64,000 nt of DNA from Pomphorhynchus laevis (lineage: Eukaryota; Acanthocephala; Palaeacanthocephala; Echinorhynchida; Pomphorhynchidae): positions 272,983-336,982 of the forward strand of contig WNNJ02000654.1 in assembly GCA_012934845.2 (NCBI GenBank), in the 5' to 3' direction. Under the pieces are notes generated by a model. That model ran no database searches, was not told the origin of the DNA, and saw only the letters and a list, made by a program, of their open reading frames with translations. Below, in pieces: positions 1-12,252 of this stretch. The number at the start of each line of letters is the position of its first letter. Positions within the stretch are counted from its first letter, which is position 1. The position numbers and the translations under genes are program-made.

Positions 1-535
1 GCTTGTTATCCTTTATATTACTTTTTGTGTTAGCTGAGAATAAGAAGGCGATCGATCTCTGATCAGTTAACACCGTAAAACGCCTACCAATCAAATAATG
101 CATCCCGTATCTTAAGGATTCTACTATAGCAAGAGCTTCTAACTCAACTGATGACTGGCGCTTCTCACTTTTGGATAGAACACGTTAAAAGAAAGCGACT
201 GGACGACCGAGTTGGGTTAGAATAACATACACAGCGAATTGTGAGACATCACTTTCAACGACGAAGGGTATATCTGGCGAAATTGCAGTTTTAGCAGAGG
301 ATGCAAGGATATCTTTCAAGTTATTAAATGCTGCGACTGTAGGTGGTGGCAACGGGGATATATTACAGTCACTCAGTGGACGAATATGATCGGAAAAATG
401 AGGGATCCATTGAGAGTAACACGTAAACAGTCCTTTTACACGATCGAGCTCTTTTCTATTTGCAGGTACACGGATGTTAAGCAGCGGTCGTACTCGTTCA
501 GGATCCGGTCGGATTTGATCATTTCCGATTAAATA

Positions 536-976
536 TCACAAAATACTGATGTGCAGGTTGCATTTATTTGCCGTTACGATGAATCGCTGCAAGTTGAAAT
601 CGTGTTCATCCTTTGTAAACCCAGTCATTACCAAGTCGTCCAAAAACGCAAAGACACCACGTAAACCTTCGCTGGATATGATGTGATCTATGATTCTTTG
701 GAAGGCTGCGACCCCATTTGTGAACCCAAACGGCATCCTTTTATATTGGTATAGGCCTCCTGCAGCTTCGAAAGCTGTGTATTCCATATCATCCTTCGAT
801 AGTGGAATTTGGTGATAAGCTGACTTGAGATCACATAAACTGAAATACCGATATCGGGATATTTTCTCTACAATATCATCTGTGCGAGGTAAAGGGTATC
901 CGTCAAGCAAAGTAAATTTGTTGATGGTTGATGAGTAGTCGATCACCATTCGCTTCTTACCATTGCGATTTGTCAC
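536..976 (-). pseudogene. reverse transcriptase fragment of copy A
   Basis: The translation carries the gypsy RT blocks: a VIDYS start of the fingers, the palm block with SLCDLKSAYHQIPL, MPFGFTNGVAAFQR, and the catalytic box as FAFLDDLV. Mag elements normally have YLDD or a close variant here. Sequence from about 1 to 400 on the same strand continues into RNase H, with a DQRS motif near the window start. Confidence 0.85.
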
Positions 977-1149
977 GATGAGTACTTGAGAACGCCAGAG
1001 AGAATAGCTCTTCTCAATGATTCCTTCCGTAATAATCGTTCAATTTCCTGTTTGATAAAATGATATTGTTCCGGAGTTCGACGTCGCGATCTGGTTTGTT
1101 GTGGGAAACATTCGGGCTTCAGTCGATGAAACAATTTAGGACATGGATA

Positions 1150-2351
1150 TTAAAAAGTGTGGTTTACATCTTTATGTAGGCATAATGCATTTTCGAACTC
1201 TGAACCACCAAACGATATACTCAACATCTCAAAACGAGACAAGAATGGATAACCGAGAATAACTTCTGCACATAAGCCATTCATGACATACATCTCTACG
1301 TCATTTATGACAGTTCCGTTGTACGATATTGTTGCTGAGCATAATTGTGATATTTTACATTGTCTAGTCTTCGAAGCTAGATAAATTGTTTCGTCAAGTG
1401 GATGTGTGTTTATCTTACAATAAACTACCGACGATACAGAAATGAAATTCGCAGCGCTCCCAGTGTCGATTAGAGCGCACAAAATAACACCGTTGATCTG
1501 CATATCAACGGTCATTCGGTTTAGTGTTTTAGATAGTAGCTGACTCGAGATGATAGACGCCACATCGATCTGGTTTACGTGATCTGAGTTAGTCTGTGAG
1601 CTAGATCTACAGACCTTAGCAAAATGGCCTAATTTACCACATTTTCGACATTTTATAGTACGAGCTGGACAGATATTTCGTGAATGTCTCCTGCCACCAC
1701 ACAAAAAACATGCTTGGCGTACTGCTGCGAGTGTAGTCTCATCATTATTATTTTCGTTGGTTTCGTAATTTTTGCATTGACAAACGGATACAGATGTATA
1801 AGTATCGTAATTACTTGAACGTTGATAGCTTCCAGCTTGCAATTCGGCTTGTTCCAGACTACGCGCAATATCAAACGATTCTCGTAAAGTTGGAGTCGTG
1901 CATTCGAGAAGACGTTGTCTTATCGTTGGCGAGCGTAAACAACGAATAAACGAATCACGAACATACTTAGACATATGTTCGTCCGCTGAGACTGCAGCAA
2001 ATTCACAATCTTTACCCATGTTCATAAGACCTTGGAAAAACTGATCGACTGTTTGATCCGCATTCTGCTTGCTCGTGAAAAGTAAGTGACGGTTGTTAAT
2101 GATATTGCGTGGCTTAACGAAGAGTGACTCCAATGTTTGGACTGCTTCGTCAAACGTTTTACATGTGTTAACTGAACTGTATAAGGATCCGCTGATCAAG
2201 TTAATAAGTATAGACAGCTTCTTTGCATCCGTCACATTATCCAAGACTGTAATGAAGGAAAGCATACGCGTTTTCCAGTGACTCCAATCTGCATTTGCGT
2301 TGGGCTATCTGGATTGACATTGAGAATTTCCGGTTTCAGTAGTTTGTCCAT
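1150..2351 (-). pseudogene. gag and protease region of copy A
   Basis: The gag start is taken as the ATG at 2351-2349, which opens with MDKLLKPEI. The capsid-like part is followed by two zinc knuckles around 1620-1700, the second with CRKCGKLGHFAKVC, and then an aspartic protease with the DTGSAANF active-site motif near 1470. This order is typical of Mag elements, where gag packages the element RNA and the protease trims the polyprotein. It is part of a fossil element and not a host gene. Confidence 0.8.
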
Positions 2352-2640
2352 TCGGAAAATGCAATAGTTCAATAAATTCTTATAAACAATGACCAATGAG
2401 GCTTTATTGAACAATCTAAAAAACAGATTAATGTTAGTATTTATCACAGATGGACTGTCAAACACATGACGCGAAATCGGTCCGGTACCTAACATGTGAA
2501 GTAATAAGTGCTCAAACAGACGCGAACGAAGGCTTTTAAACCAACCGCTTGTGGTTTTGAAAGTTCTGTGTTATAAACAATGACCAATGAGGTTATATTG
2601 AACAATAAAAAAACAGATTAATGTTAGTATTTATCACAGG

Positions 2641-3393
2641 TATGTTTCCAAATACAACAACCATTTGACAAGAAAAAACAAATCATAATACACAAGATTT
2701 TTTCTGTAAATCACTGGTCCGTGTGTCTGGTCGTGGAGGCAGTGCACGAACCAAACTACTCCAGACATCGCAATCCTGAGCGACAAACCAGAGTTCTCTT
2801 TCAGATAGCCCAAGGCGGTCTTCGGCCAATTTCGAGATTTGAATTACTTAAGTATATATTAATTGTTTCTTGAATATTGATTGAAAAATCTAATATTTCT
2901 GTAAAACTTGCCTCAGCTACAATAAATACATTTAAAGGTATGTTTTAAAATACATTTAAATGTATGTATAAAAAACATCAATATTTTATAAAATTTTGTT
3001 ATTGACTGTAAGTTGGATTTTTAACCAAAGATAGCAAATTGAATTAAATAAGAATATAAACATAAGAATTATGCTTTATGCGGTATTTTTTTCTTATGAA
3101 ATTTCCGGCCTTTCCCATTTGGTGTATTTTTGCTTTTTTAAAATACTTATTAGCGTGATTCATATTTTCCTTCATTAAAAAAAGATTTTAACAATTGATT
3201 AATTATGAATTGAAAAATAATTAAGCTAACTGAGTCTACGTATTTAAAATAATTAGAATATAAAAATAAATAAATAAAAATAAATAAATAAAAATAAGTA
3301 AATAAAAATAAATAAAAATAATAATGCTAAATCAATAAATCTAAATTTAATAAATGTGATATTTTACAAGTAAGATTTTTAATTGTGATATTA
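2641..3393. other. AT-rich spacer with a dispersed repeat
   Basis: No gene is visible. A roughly 100-bp segment at 2841-2940 reappears in the same orientation at about 14855-14956 with modest divergence, so it is a dispersed repeat. 3245-3330 is a degenerate AAATAAAT-type microsatellite. Confidence 0.6.
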
Positions 3394-4036
3394 TACAACT
3401 AAGATTACACGATCTAAGATATCCACTACATAGATGGGAAGAGACACTTGACAACGCGCTTCATTCTATTCGTTCATTGATCTGTACATCTATTGGAACT
3501 ACATGACACGAGAAAATGTTTTTTCATCCTAGGCGAATTTCTGAAAGACAAGCAACACCAAAGACAATGCAGAGAGATGATAAAGTTCTTGTTCGTAATT
3601 TTAATTCTCGAAATAAGTATAGTCCTAAAGTAGTCGAGGGCAAGATAGTTTATACAAACGACAACTGCTCTCAAGTTGTACTAAATAATGACCGCGAAGT
3701 TACAATTAATAAACGACATATATGCCATCCAACTGAATCGTCTAGCTTAGAATATGAACTTGTCCCAGAACCAAAATCTTCCTTAAACGTTTCATCAGAA
3801 GAACGGGATATACAAAATATAGATGATGATCAGAATTGGAATAGATTTAACGAAATCGAGAAACCTGATGATCTTTCAGATGATTTTTCAGAATATACAA
3901 ACTCACCAGAAGAAATAACGACGTACGATATAAATAGCAAATTCACTGGTGGATTACAGATTTCTTCAAAAGGCCGAAACTAGCAAGACTAAAATATCTC
4001 AACGATTATGTTTAAAAAAAGAAGAGCGCCGAAGAA
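3394..4036 (+). mobile_element. 3' end of pol, Mag-clade copy B (fossil)
   Basis: This stretch is nearly identical to 7237-7878 of copy C and encodes the tail of integrase, ending in an acidic extension. The main reading frame is 155 codons (3516-3983). Just before the LTR lies a purine-rich run (about 4012-4036) that fits a polypurine tract. The piece lacks everything upstream of the integrase tail. The high similarity to copy C points to a recent origin. Confidence 0.75.
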
Positions 4037-4165
4037 TGTGATATTTGACAAGTAACTTGAACTATTTATCTTGTATTGAACTTTGCTTTTACGATTATAT
4101 TTCTTATAGACATTTAAATAAAGCTTCCTGAAAGTTTAATATTACAATTTATTTAAATATTGTAC
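4037..4165 (+). repeat. candidate short LTR shared by copies B and C
   Basis: The segment starts with TGTGATATTTGAC right after a polypurine tract, contains an AATAAA-like signal near 4116, and is followed at 4168 by TGGCGATAG, which could be a primer binding site matching a tRNA ending in CGCCA, such as tRNA-Ser. A second copy of its first 69 bp follows copy C at 7879-7947. The right border is uncertain (4146 or up to 4165). Confidence 0.55.
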
Positions 4166-4444
4166 GCTGGCGATAGATAATGGAACACAAGATTCGTCTT
4201 TGCTGATATCTCAAGTGGATAGTCTGGCGAGATATTTACAACCAGTAAACTTACAATCGACAGCTCAGATTTTGATGCCCTGGATATTTGGCGTCAATGG
4301 TATGACACTTTAAAGAATTTCTTACTTGTATTCATGCTACTGAGTCAGACAAATTGTTAATTCTACGCAATTGTTTCTCCAACTATATATCGAAGCATAA
4401 AGGATGCGCAATCGTACGATGAAGCTATCAAATTGTTGTAAAAA

Positions 4445-5269
4445 ATGTTTGACAAAACGATCAGCGTTGTTTACTCAGGATATCTTCTATATTCACGCAA
4501 GCAATCCGACTGCGAAACAGTATCTCAATACATAGATATACTAAAGTCAATGTCGTCAGACTGTAAATTTGACCCTGTATCTGCAGAAGAACATCGCGAC
4601 CAAGCAGTTTTGAATGCCTTTATATCTGGTATTTAATCAAATGTTATTAGAGAACGGTTGCTCGAAAACTCGAAACTAACCCTAACTGGAGCATGTGCAC
4701 AAGCAAAAGCCGTAGAGCAAGCCCAATTCCGAGCTGCTAAAATGAACCAAACTCAAAATTACAACACGAGTATTGCAGTTACAACAACGTCTACACATGC
4801 CAATAGAGATGAAATACCGGAAACGATAGATTCTGATACTGAACAAACGATACTTGCCGCTTCAAATAAAATACCTCGAATTTGGAAATGCTACTTTTAC
4901 GGAAAGACAACTAAACATCACCGATCTCTATGCCCGGCCAAGGATACAAACTGTTCAAAATGTGGAAAGGTTGGGCATTTCGCGCGCGTATGTAAAAGTA
5001 ATTCAAAAGTCCTGACATTCGCAATGTCATGCCCTGTTTCATTTGACTCTAGAATTATCATCCCAATACGCTTTAAAAATCAAATATTAAATGCAATGGT
5101 TGATACTGGAAGCACTAACAATTTTATTCGTTCCGACGTAGCTCGAAAACTAAATTTAACATATGATTCCCGTTGTAAGGATGTGGTGACAATTGCAATG
5201 GCAAATATGGCAACTTCGACGAAAGGGACACTGCGACAAGATATCGTCGTTTTTGATCGATCATATTAA
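4445..5269 (+). pseudogene. gag and protease region of copy C
   Basis: The region contains the C-terminal part of a Mag-type gag, including the CSKCGKVGHFARVC knuckle near 4950-5000, followed by a retroviral-type aspartic protease with DTGSTNNF near 5102. It packages RNA and processes the polyprotein in intact relatives. It is part of the fossil element. Confidence 0.8.
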
Positions 5270-5374
5270 TCGGTGTAATTTGGCGTACCTGAAAATTTGT
5301 TCTCAGAATGCATATTAGGACAAAGTTTTCTGTCGCGACATCAATCTATTACTTTTTCTTAGCCCGGAGGAGAA

Positions 5375-6390
5375 TTGCCAGTTTCAATCAACGCTATTAC
5401 AACAATGCGAGTGCAACCTCCAAAGCTTTTCTCGGACAATTCTAAATCATGGAGACCGATTGCAACAAAGTCACGAAGTTTCACACATCCCGAAATTAAA
5501 TTTATCAGAACAGCAATAAGTCGACTTTTATCGAACGGAATAATACGACTAGCAAATCACTATGGAGAGCTCAACCCCTTATTGTAAAGAACTCGAAGAA
5601 ATAGAGATTGGTAATAGATTATTCCAGAACAGTCAACATTTATACAAGTTTGGATGCGTATCCGATTCCCCATATTGAAGATATTGTTGACCAGGTCAGT
5701 CAATATGCGCTTTACACTGCTGTCGATCTGACATATGCTTATCATCAAGTCTCAATGGATGAGTCCGAAATGACTTTTACTACATTTGAAGCAAATGGAT
5801 CTATCTATGAATTCTGCAAGATTCCTTTTGACTTAACGAATGTTGTTCCTGCTTTTCAGCGCGTTTCGAACACAATAATTTCCGATGAGCATTTAGTCGG
5901 AACATACGCTTATCTCGACGACGTAGTCATTTGTGGGAAAGACAAATACGATCATGATCGAAATTTAAAGCGATTTATGTAAATTGTCAAAAAGTACAAT
6001 ATCACATTATATCCAGACAAGACAAGAAGTGCAAGCAATAGTATAAGTTTACTGGGCTATCAAATTTCCGAAAAACAGAAAAGACCTGATCCCGAGAGAG
6101 TTCACTGTCTAAGATCTCTTAAATTACCTACAAATATGCAGTCATTACGCCGAGTGATCGGATTATTTTCACACTACTCGAAATGGGTAAAAGATTTTTC
6201 TTTCAAAATACGTCCTCTAGTCAAAGTTCAGACTTTTCCCATATCAATTGAGGCTATAAACTCATTTGAATTGATTCGCCAACAAATTATTAAAGCTACC
6301 CTTGGTATAGTTGATTTCACTATTTTTTTACTTGGAGATCGACGCATCGAATTACTTCATTGGAGCAGTACTCTCGCAGCATTCTAAGCC
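5375..6390 (+). pseudogene. reverse transcriptase and RNase H junction, copy C
   Basis: Blocks typical of Mag RT are visible: WRPIATKSR upstream, VIDYSRTVN, AVDLTYAYHQV, and the catalytic box YAYLDDVV near 5905-5930. The thumb and connection follow with LRRVIGLFSHYSKWVKDF near 6140. The same 83-residue thumb segment is found unchanged in inverted copy D. Confidence 0.85.
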
Positions 6391-6496
6391 TATTGCATAT
6401 TCCTCAAAGATGCTGGATAAAACGTCATTGCATCAGTCGTCTATCGAGAAGGAAGCCTCTGCTATAATATTTGCGCTACGACATTAGAGACATTAC

Positions 6497-7858
6497 TTGA
6501 TTGGGCGAAAGCTTACAGTAATTAGCGATCAGCGGTCGGTTGTGTATATATTCAACAAGCAACAACGAAGTAAAATTAAAAATGAAAAAATAGAACGATG
6601 GAAAATGGAACTTTCAGAGTATGTATTTGAAATTGTGTATAGACCTGGAACGCTTAACACAGTGGCTGACTCATTGTCAAGAGATGTTTGTGGAACCATA
6701 AAAGGTCTCGATAAACTAGCTGAATTACATTGTCGTTTGTGTCATCCTGGTTGCACACGATTGGCTCATTATGTTCGGCAGGAAAATTTAGATTATTCAT
6801 TGGATGAAATTCGAACGATTATTAACAAGTGCGATGCATGTATTCGTATAAAGCCTAGATTTTTAAAGACTCCAGAAGCACATTTGATAAAAGCGACTTC
6901 TCCTTTTGAACGCTTAGCCATTGATTTTAAAGGACCACTGCCTACAAAATCCGGTCGCCCTTACTTATTAACCATAATCGACGAATTTTCTCGTTTTCCA
7001 TTCGAATTTGTTTGTGAGGATACGAGTAGCAAATCTGTGATAAAATGCTTAATTTCGCTTTTTAATATATTCGGTCCTCCTCAATTTGTACTCACTGACC
7101 GAGGACGATCATTCACTTCAAACGAGTTTTATTCATTTTTGCATAAAAATTGTGTTGCTGTAAGACACAGTTCTGTGAACAATCCAAGTGGAAATGGCCA
7201 AGTTGAGCGTCTAAATTGAACTTTGTGGCGAGCCATACAACTAAGATTACACGATCTAAGATATCCACTACATAGATGGGAAGAGACACTTGACAACGCG
7301 CTTCATTCTATTCGTTCATTGATCTGTACATCTATTGGAGCTACATGACACGAGAAAATGTTTTTTCATCCTAGGCGAATTTCTGAAAGACAAGCAACAC
7401 CAAAGACAATGCAGAGAGATGATAAAGTTCTTGTTCGTAATTTTAATTCTCGAAATAAGTATAGTCCTAAAGTAGTCGAGGGCAAGATAGTTTATACAAA
7501 CGACAACTGCTCTCAAGTTGTACTAAATAATGACCGCGAAGTTACAATTAATAAACGACATATATGCCATCCAACTGAATCGTCTAGCTTAGAATATGAA
7601 CTTGTCCCAGAACCAAAATCTTCCTTAAACGTTTCATCAGAAGAATGGGATATACAAAATATAGATGATGATCAGAATTGGAATAGATTTAACGAAATCG
7701 AGAAACCTGATGATCTTTCAGATGATTTTTCAGAATATACAAACTCACCAGAAGAAATAACGACGTACGATATAAATAGCAAATTCACTGGCGGATTACA
7801 GATTTCTTCAAAAGGCCGAAAACTAGCAAGACTAAAATATCTCAACGATTATGTTTAA
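6497..7858 (+). pseudogene. RNase H end and integrase, copy C
   Basis: The segment begins with the RNase H block VISDQRSVVYIFN and the FEIVYRPGTLNTVADSLSR motif. The integrase follows, with an H-H-C-C zinc-binding region (about 6725-6845), the core with IDFKGPLPTK and DRGRSF, and GNGQVERLN near 7190. The integrase tail runs to 7858 with an acidic end. It is part of the fossil element. Confidence 0.85.
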
Positions 7859-7947
7859 AAAAGAAGAGCGCCGAAGAATGTGATATTTGACAAGTAACTT
7901 GAACTATTTATCTTGTATTGAACTTTGCTTTTACGATTATATTTCTT

Positions 7948-8131
7948 TGACAATGAGTCAGCCACTGTGTTAAGCGTTCCAGGTCTATACACAATTTCAA
8001 ATACATACTCTTAAAGTTCCATTTTCCATCGTTCTATTTTTTTCATTTTTAATTTTACTTCGTTGTTGCTTGTTGAATATATACACAACCGACCGCTGAT
8101 CGCTAATTACTGTAAACTTTCGCCCAATCAA
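7948..8131 (-). mobile_element. inverted Mag-clade piece D, part 1
   Basis: This is the reverse complement of about 6495-6678 of copy C (RNase H), joined directly to the broken 3' end of copy C. It ends at the insertion point of the DNA element at 8132; the rest of the piece resumes at 14161. The match to copy C is close, so the inversion or insertion is recent. Confidence 0.8.
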
Positions 8132-8887
8132 GGGCAACATTTCCGAAAGGCGGACGCAACTAGGCAAGAAAAAAATTATAGAAAAGGAAAGACCATTATT
8201 ATACATTTAAAAAGCATCTTTCATTTTTTTGCAGCATAGTGTAGGTAAAGTTTAAAATTAAAATTAATTTAAAAAATAATTAAAATTTGAATAGTTTTCA
8301 AGTAAGTGTCCGGATTAGTTAAGAATTATCACACAATGATATCACATTATGTATCTACACCACATATAAGTTTTAGCTCTATACGACGTCTATTACGCTT
8401 CAGATAAAATGTTCAATTTTTTAAACTTAAAAATATTTCTTCCGAAAAAATCGATATAATAACTAATACTTTTTTTCATCTTGCAGCATCGATCATCTAT
8501 CAATTAACATTTACACTAAACTTATGAATTGATTTATTCAGTATGCTAAAAAAATTTAAATTTTAATTTTTTTAATAAATAATAATAATTAAAATTTTGC
8601 CATTGCCCTTGTTAGTTGTTTGTTTACTGCAATATTATTAGAATACGATTACAAATCATATATCTACATTATTTTCAAGTTTGAGATTGATTTAACATTT
8701 GTTACGTTGTAAAACAAAATTTAATTTTTTGAACTTCAAAATACTTTTTAAGCACTTTGGTATGATATCCTATCATTATTTTTAACTTATTATTTCGAAC
8801 TTACAACAAATCAACGTATAGACAAAAAAATTGGCATAACATTACTTTATTATCTTGAATAAAAATAAATTTATTTTTGACAATTTT
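8132..8887 (+). repeat. left long terminal inverted repeat
   Basis: This very AT-rich segment is the reverse complement of 13628-14160 followed by 12062-12250. It contains no convincing coding sequence. Confidence 0.8.
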
Positions 8888-9244
8888 AAACGCTGGTTTT
8901 ATTTCTTCAATAATGAGAAAACTGAAATTATAATGTGCTTGAACGATTTTTAAATGGTTTGGAATCTTCACGCATAGATCAGCGGACCGCTACGTGATGA
9001 CAACGCATGTGTTGAATGAATCGAAACGATATTTTAACTATAATTAAAATATTTAACAGGAAAAAAAGTTTTTAATAAATATAAGAGATGTCACTTAATA
9101 ATTGGTCGAAAAAATTAACGTTATTATGTCTACACCAATGTCTTCACGCGAATTCCGCCAATTTTAAACCAGCGCTTAAAATTTTTTAAATTTTAAAATT
9201 TTTAAAATTTTACTCATCATAGTCTATCAAATGATCCCAATTGA
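8888..9244. other. AT-rich spacer with a small inverted pair
   Basis: There is no gene. AAACGCTGGTTTTA near 8889 is mirrored by AAACCAGCGCTTAA near 9168, so the ~290 bp between them could be a small foldback insertion at the inner edge of the left inverted repeat. Confidence 0.4.
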
Positions 9245-11130
9245 GTGTGGGCTAAGGTCGACCTGTCAAACACCCTTAATAGTATTAGCAGATCTTCAAT
9301 TATTTCCACCGTTAATAGTAATGTTCCAGAGCTGTCGTCGTGGGTATCTTACTGCTTAAAATCGCCTTCCCCTTACGATTTGGTCAGTTCAGACCTTTGC
9401 TATCATCGGAGGGAGTACAACAAGGCGACCTGCTATCTCCAATGATTTTTTCATTAGCGATTCAAAACACCACCTCGAATATCCCTGGCATTGTATACAA
9501 TCAATGGTATTTGGAGATGGGATAATCGGTGGAAGTCCACAGGCAATCGCTCAGTCCTTCAACACCTTGAGTATCGACTTCCTCACACTCAAACTTCATC
9601 TTAATTGGTCAAAAACCGAACTAATCGGCGTGCCTTACGCGATTCAAATTTGTTCAAACCTCTGCCACTCATCTCCGGCTAACAACACTACAGGCAATTT
9701 TCAGCTGTTGGGGTCACCAATTGGCTCAACTGACTTTATCAAAGACGTCTTGCTCAGGGATTTGTTACCAAGGCTCACGAAAGAAATTGAAGTCATTGCA
9801 AACTTGCCAGATCCCCAGTCGGCCTACCTTCTCCTTAGACACTGTGCGTCCGCCCCCAAGATCGGTCATCTAATGCGCACCATTTCACCATTAACACTAA
9901 GAGGTTTCACTCAGGCTTTTGATGATGTTATCATGAAAGCTTTTGAAAATTTAACAGCCTCACAGTTAACTGTCTCTGCTAAGATTCAGGCTTCACTACC
10001 CTTCCGCTTAGGTGGTTTCAGTCTCAGAAATACTACAATTCATTCAAGCAACGCGTTTGTCAAGAGTGTCCGAGCTGTCTCCGAGATTTCGTCCATAGAA
10101 CCTTACCAATATGTCGGGTTTGAGGGAGCATTGTCAGAATTGTCAGTATTGACTGGGAAAGATAACCTCGAACATATTTGCTCCGACGGTTCCACAACGT
10201 CCTTCCACATTGACCGTCTGCGCTTCGATCGCCTGCTTGAGGAATCCAACAATCTGGATAAGGTCAGATTACGTGCGACAGCCTGTTCGAAAGCTGCGTC
10301 ATGACTTCAGGTTACGCCTAGCATTAGCCAAGCTCTAGATCTAACCCCACCACAATTCTGCGTTCTCTGCCGCATGTGGTTAGGTTTAGCGATTTTCCCT
10401 CCTAACCATAAGTGTGGGCGATGCTATTCCGATACCGACCTTCTGGGTTTTCACGCCCTTACCTGCCAATATGGTGGTCATCGCGGGTTGAGGCACGATG
10501 GCATAAGAGACGTCATCTATGAAGCGGCCCAGTTTGCACGTATGCACGTTGGCCTGGAGGTCCGGGGGTTATTGACTGATGTAAAAGAGCGCCCGGCCGA
10601 TATTCTAATATACGGAGATCCTCCTGAAGCGATTGACTTCGCAGTCACGCACCCACAACAAGTTGCATACGTAGATATCGCAAGCGCAAGTGGAGGGGCA
10701 GCAGCGGCGGCTTATGCCAACAATGTGAAAGATCGTAAATATCGGTCAAGAATGGAAGCAGCCGGATACAAGTTTATACTGGCAGTAATCGAGTGTTTTT
10801 TTGGGGTGGAATGATGCCGGCCTTAACGTAATCCGGCGTATTGCTGGCCGCATGAGCAGAACAAGTGGTGTTAGATATAACATCGTAGCTGCTCGATTAT
10901 TCCAACGATCGTCCATCGCCATAATGCGTGGCAACGCCAGAGCGATTCTGGCTTCGCTAGACAATATACAGCCCTTCACAAGCCTACCTAGGTCAGCGTC
11001 CGAACCTAGGATTCGAACTTTCAGCCAAGGCATATGTGATATGGTCGAGGTCCAGAACGGAACGGCTCATACAGATTATTTTTGCGATGACACACGTCTG
11101 GAAGGTCGTAATAATCAACGTGATTAAACA
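9245..11130 (+). pseudogene. 5'-truncated LINE ORF with restriction-like endonuclease
   Basis: The frames together read as the RT palm and C-terminus of a non-LTR retrotransposon lacking an AP endonuclease. VDLSNTLNSISR is RT block A and GVQQGDLLSPMIFSLAIQ is the B block. The catalytic YADD-like box is degraded to WYLEMG next to GDGIIGG. 9504-10304 and 10374-10814 carry the thumb, a CGRC zinc-like knot (about 10407), and the endonuclease motif RPADILI with DFAVTHP and YVDIASASGG. 10801-11127 is the extreme C-terminus with GRMSRTSGVRYN. Several frameshifts break it. It resembles the R2/NeSL/Hero-type group with C-terminal endonuclease; the exact clade is not assigned. It probably inserted into the surrounding DNA element. 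Confidence 0.75.
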
Positions 11131-11890
11131 AACTTTTTACTAAATCCAGTTGCTTTATTAACAACGGTCAACTCGAACTCGTTCTGTGAGCGCGAGGTGC
11201 GAGACCCGAATAGCCCTCTAATTCTACTGACGACCAGTTCAGTCAAAACTGTTCAACGTGCAGTGGATCTAGGAATAAAACCTCAAATTAAACTTAACGT
11301 TCCTGAGACAGACGATCGTTGCCTGCTGCTGAAAGAAAACCGTGATGGACACGATGAAAAAGGCAATCTTCGGAATATGGATTCGTATCATGACCGAAAA
11401 ATTTTAAACAGCGAGGCTGATGAATGTTACAATTATGTTACAATTTTGTGGGCAACAATCAAGTAATGACATCGCTTGGTGATTGTGGAAAAGAAGACGA
11501 CACATCTACCTGGACAATGAATACGGATTTCAATAACGGACAGAATTACACGCAATTATTGTGTAACCCTTCCATCTCATTGGACAATACAGACTGCGAT
11601 CGGCAACTTCGGGATATGTGATCCGGCATTCTACTATCCAACAGGCAATACTCTCGCTGATACAGAAGAATCAACAGGAATTAACGGGGATGACGAGATT
11701 TTCGGCGACGATCACGCTTCTCCTACTTCGTCAAACTTATCCGAATGCGATAACGATCTTCACGAATCCAGAGACCCCACAAACAGATACGATGCAGCCG
11801 GATCGCACTTTAATGTGATCAATGGAGACCTCAATAAACTGATCAATCCGGAACTAAACGTGATGCGGTCTATATGACAAAACCCGACAG
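11131..11890 (+). pseudogene. unidentified acidic reading frames
   Basis: Reading frames at 11197-11466, 11424-11621 and about 11610-11877 give hydrophilic, Asp- and Asn-rich protein. The last would read CDPAFYYPTGNTLADTEES and continue with GDDEIFGDDHASPTSSN. Base composition is clearly less AT-rich than the neighbours, so it was probably coding. No family is recognised. It could be the tail of the LINE, of the surrounding DNA element, or a captured piece of a host gene. Confidence 0.35.
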
Positions 11891-12252
11891 TAACTGAGTT
11901 ACAGTATAATCAACGCGTGGACTCGGACGGTAACCAAACCTCCGAGTTTCGCGAGCTTATCACAATGGATAAGAAGATGAAGAGCAAACAATATATAGTT
12001 ACTAATGACAAGTGAAATTATTTTATTAAATAGGTATCTATTAAAAAAGGCCCTTAAATTTTTTTTAAAATTGTTAAAAATAAATTTATTTTTATTCAAG
12101 ATAATAAAGTAATGATGCCAATTTTTTTGTGTATACGTTGATTTATTGAAAGTTGGAAATAATAAGTTAAAAATGATGATAGGATATCATATCAAAGTGC
12201 TTAGAAAGTATTTTGAAGTTCAAAAAATTTAATTCTGTTTTACAACGTAATA

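Larger units (their letters stand above)
1..2640 (-). mobile_element. Mag-clade Ty3/gypsy LTR retrotransposon, fossil copy A
   Basis: Read on the minus strand this is a gag-pol element running off the left edge of the window. From right to left come a leader, a gag with two zinc knuckles, an aspartic protease, a reverse transcriptase and the start of RNase H. The paired knuckles, protease, RT and RNase H blocks match the Mag clade of Ty3/gypsy, which has no envelope gene. A roughly 64-bp segment is repeated in the leader (2389-2452 and 2577-2640) and begins on the minus strand with TGTGATA, like the LTR start of copy C, so part of the 5' LTR may lie here. It is clearly a different subfamily from copy C and is degraded. 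The clade call is firm; the LTR borders are not. Confidence 0.85.
4166..7947 (+). mobile_element. Mag-clade Ty3/gypsy LTR retrotransposon, fossil copy C
   Basis: This is the most complete Ty3/gypsy copy in the window. In order it has gag, a double zinc knuckle, protease, RT, RNase H, an integrase with its zinc-binding and catalytic parts, and the integrase tail. It begins after the candidate LTR at 4037 and ends inside a second LTR copy, where inverted copy D begins. It carries several breaks across gag and pol, so it is not functional, but the very close match to B and D shows that the family was recently active. Confidence 0.88.
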
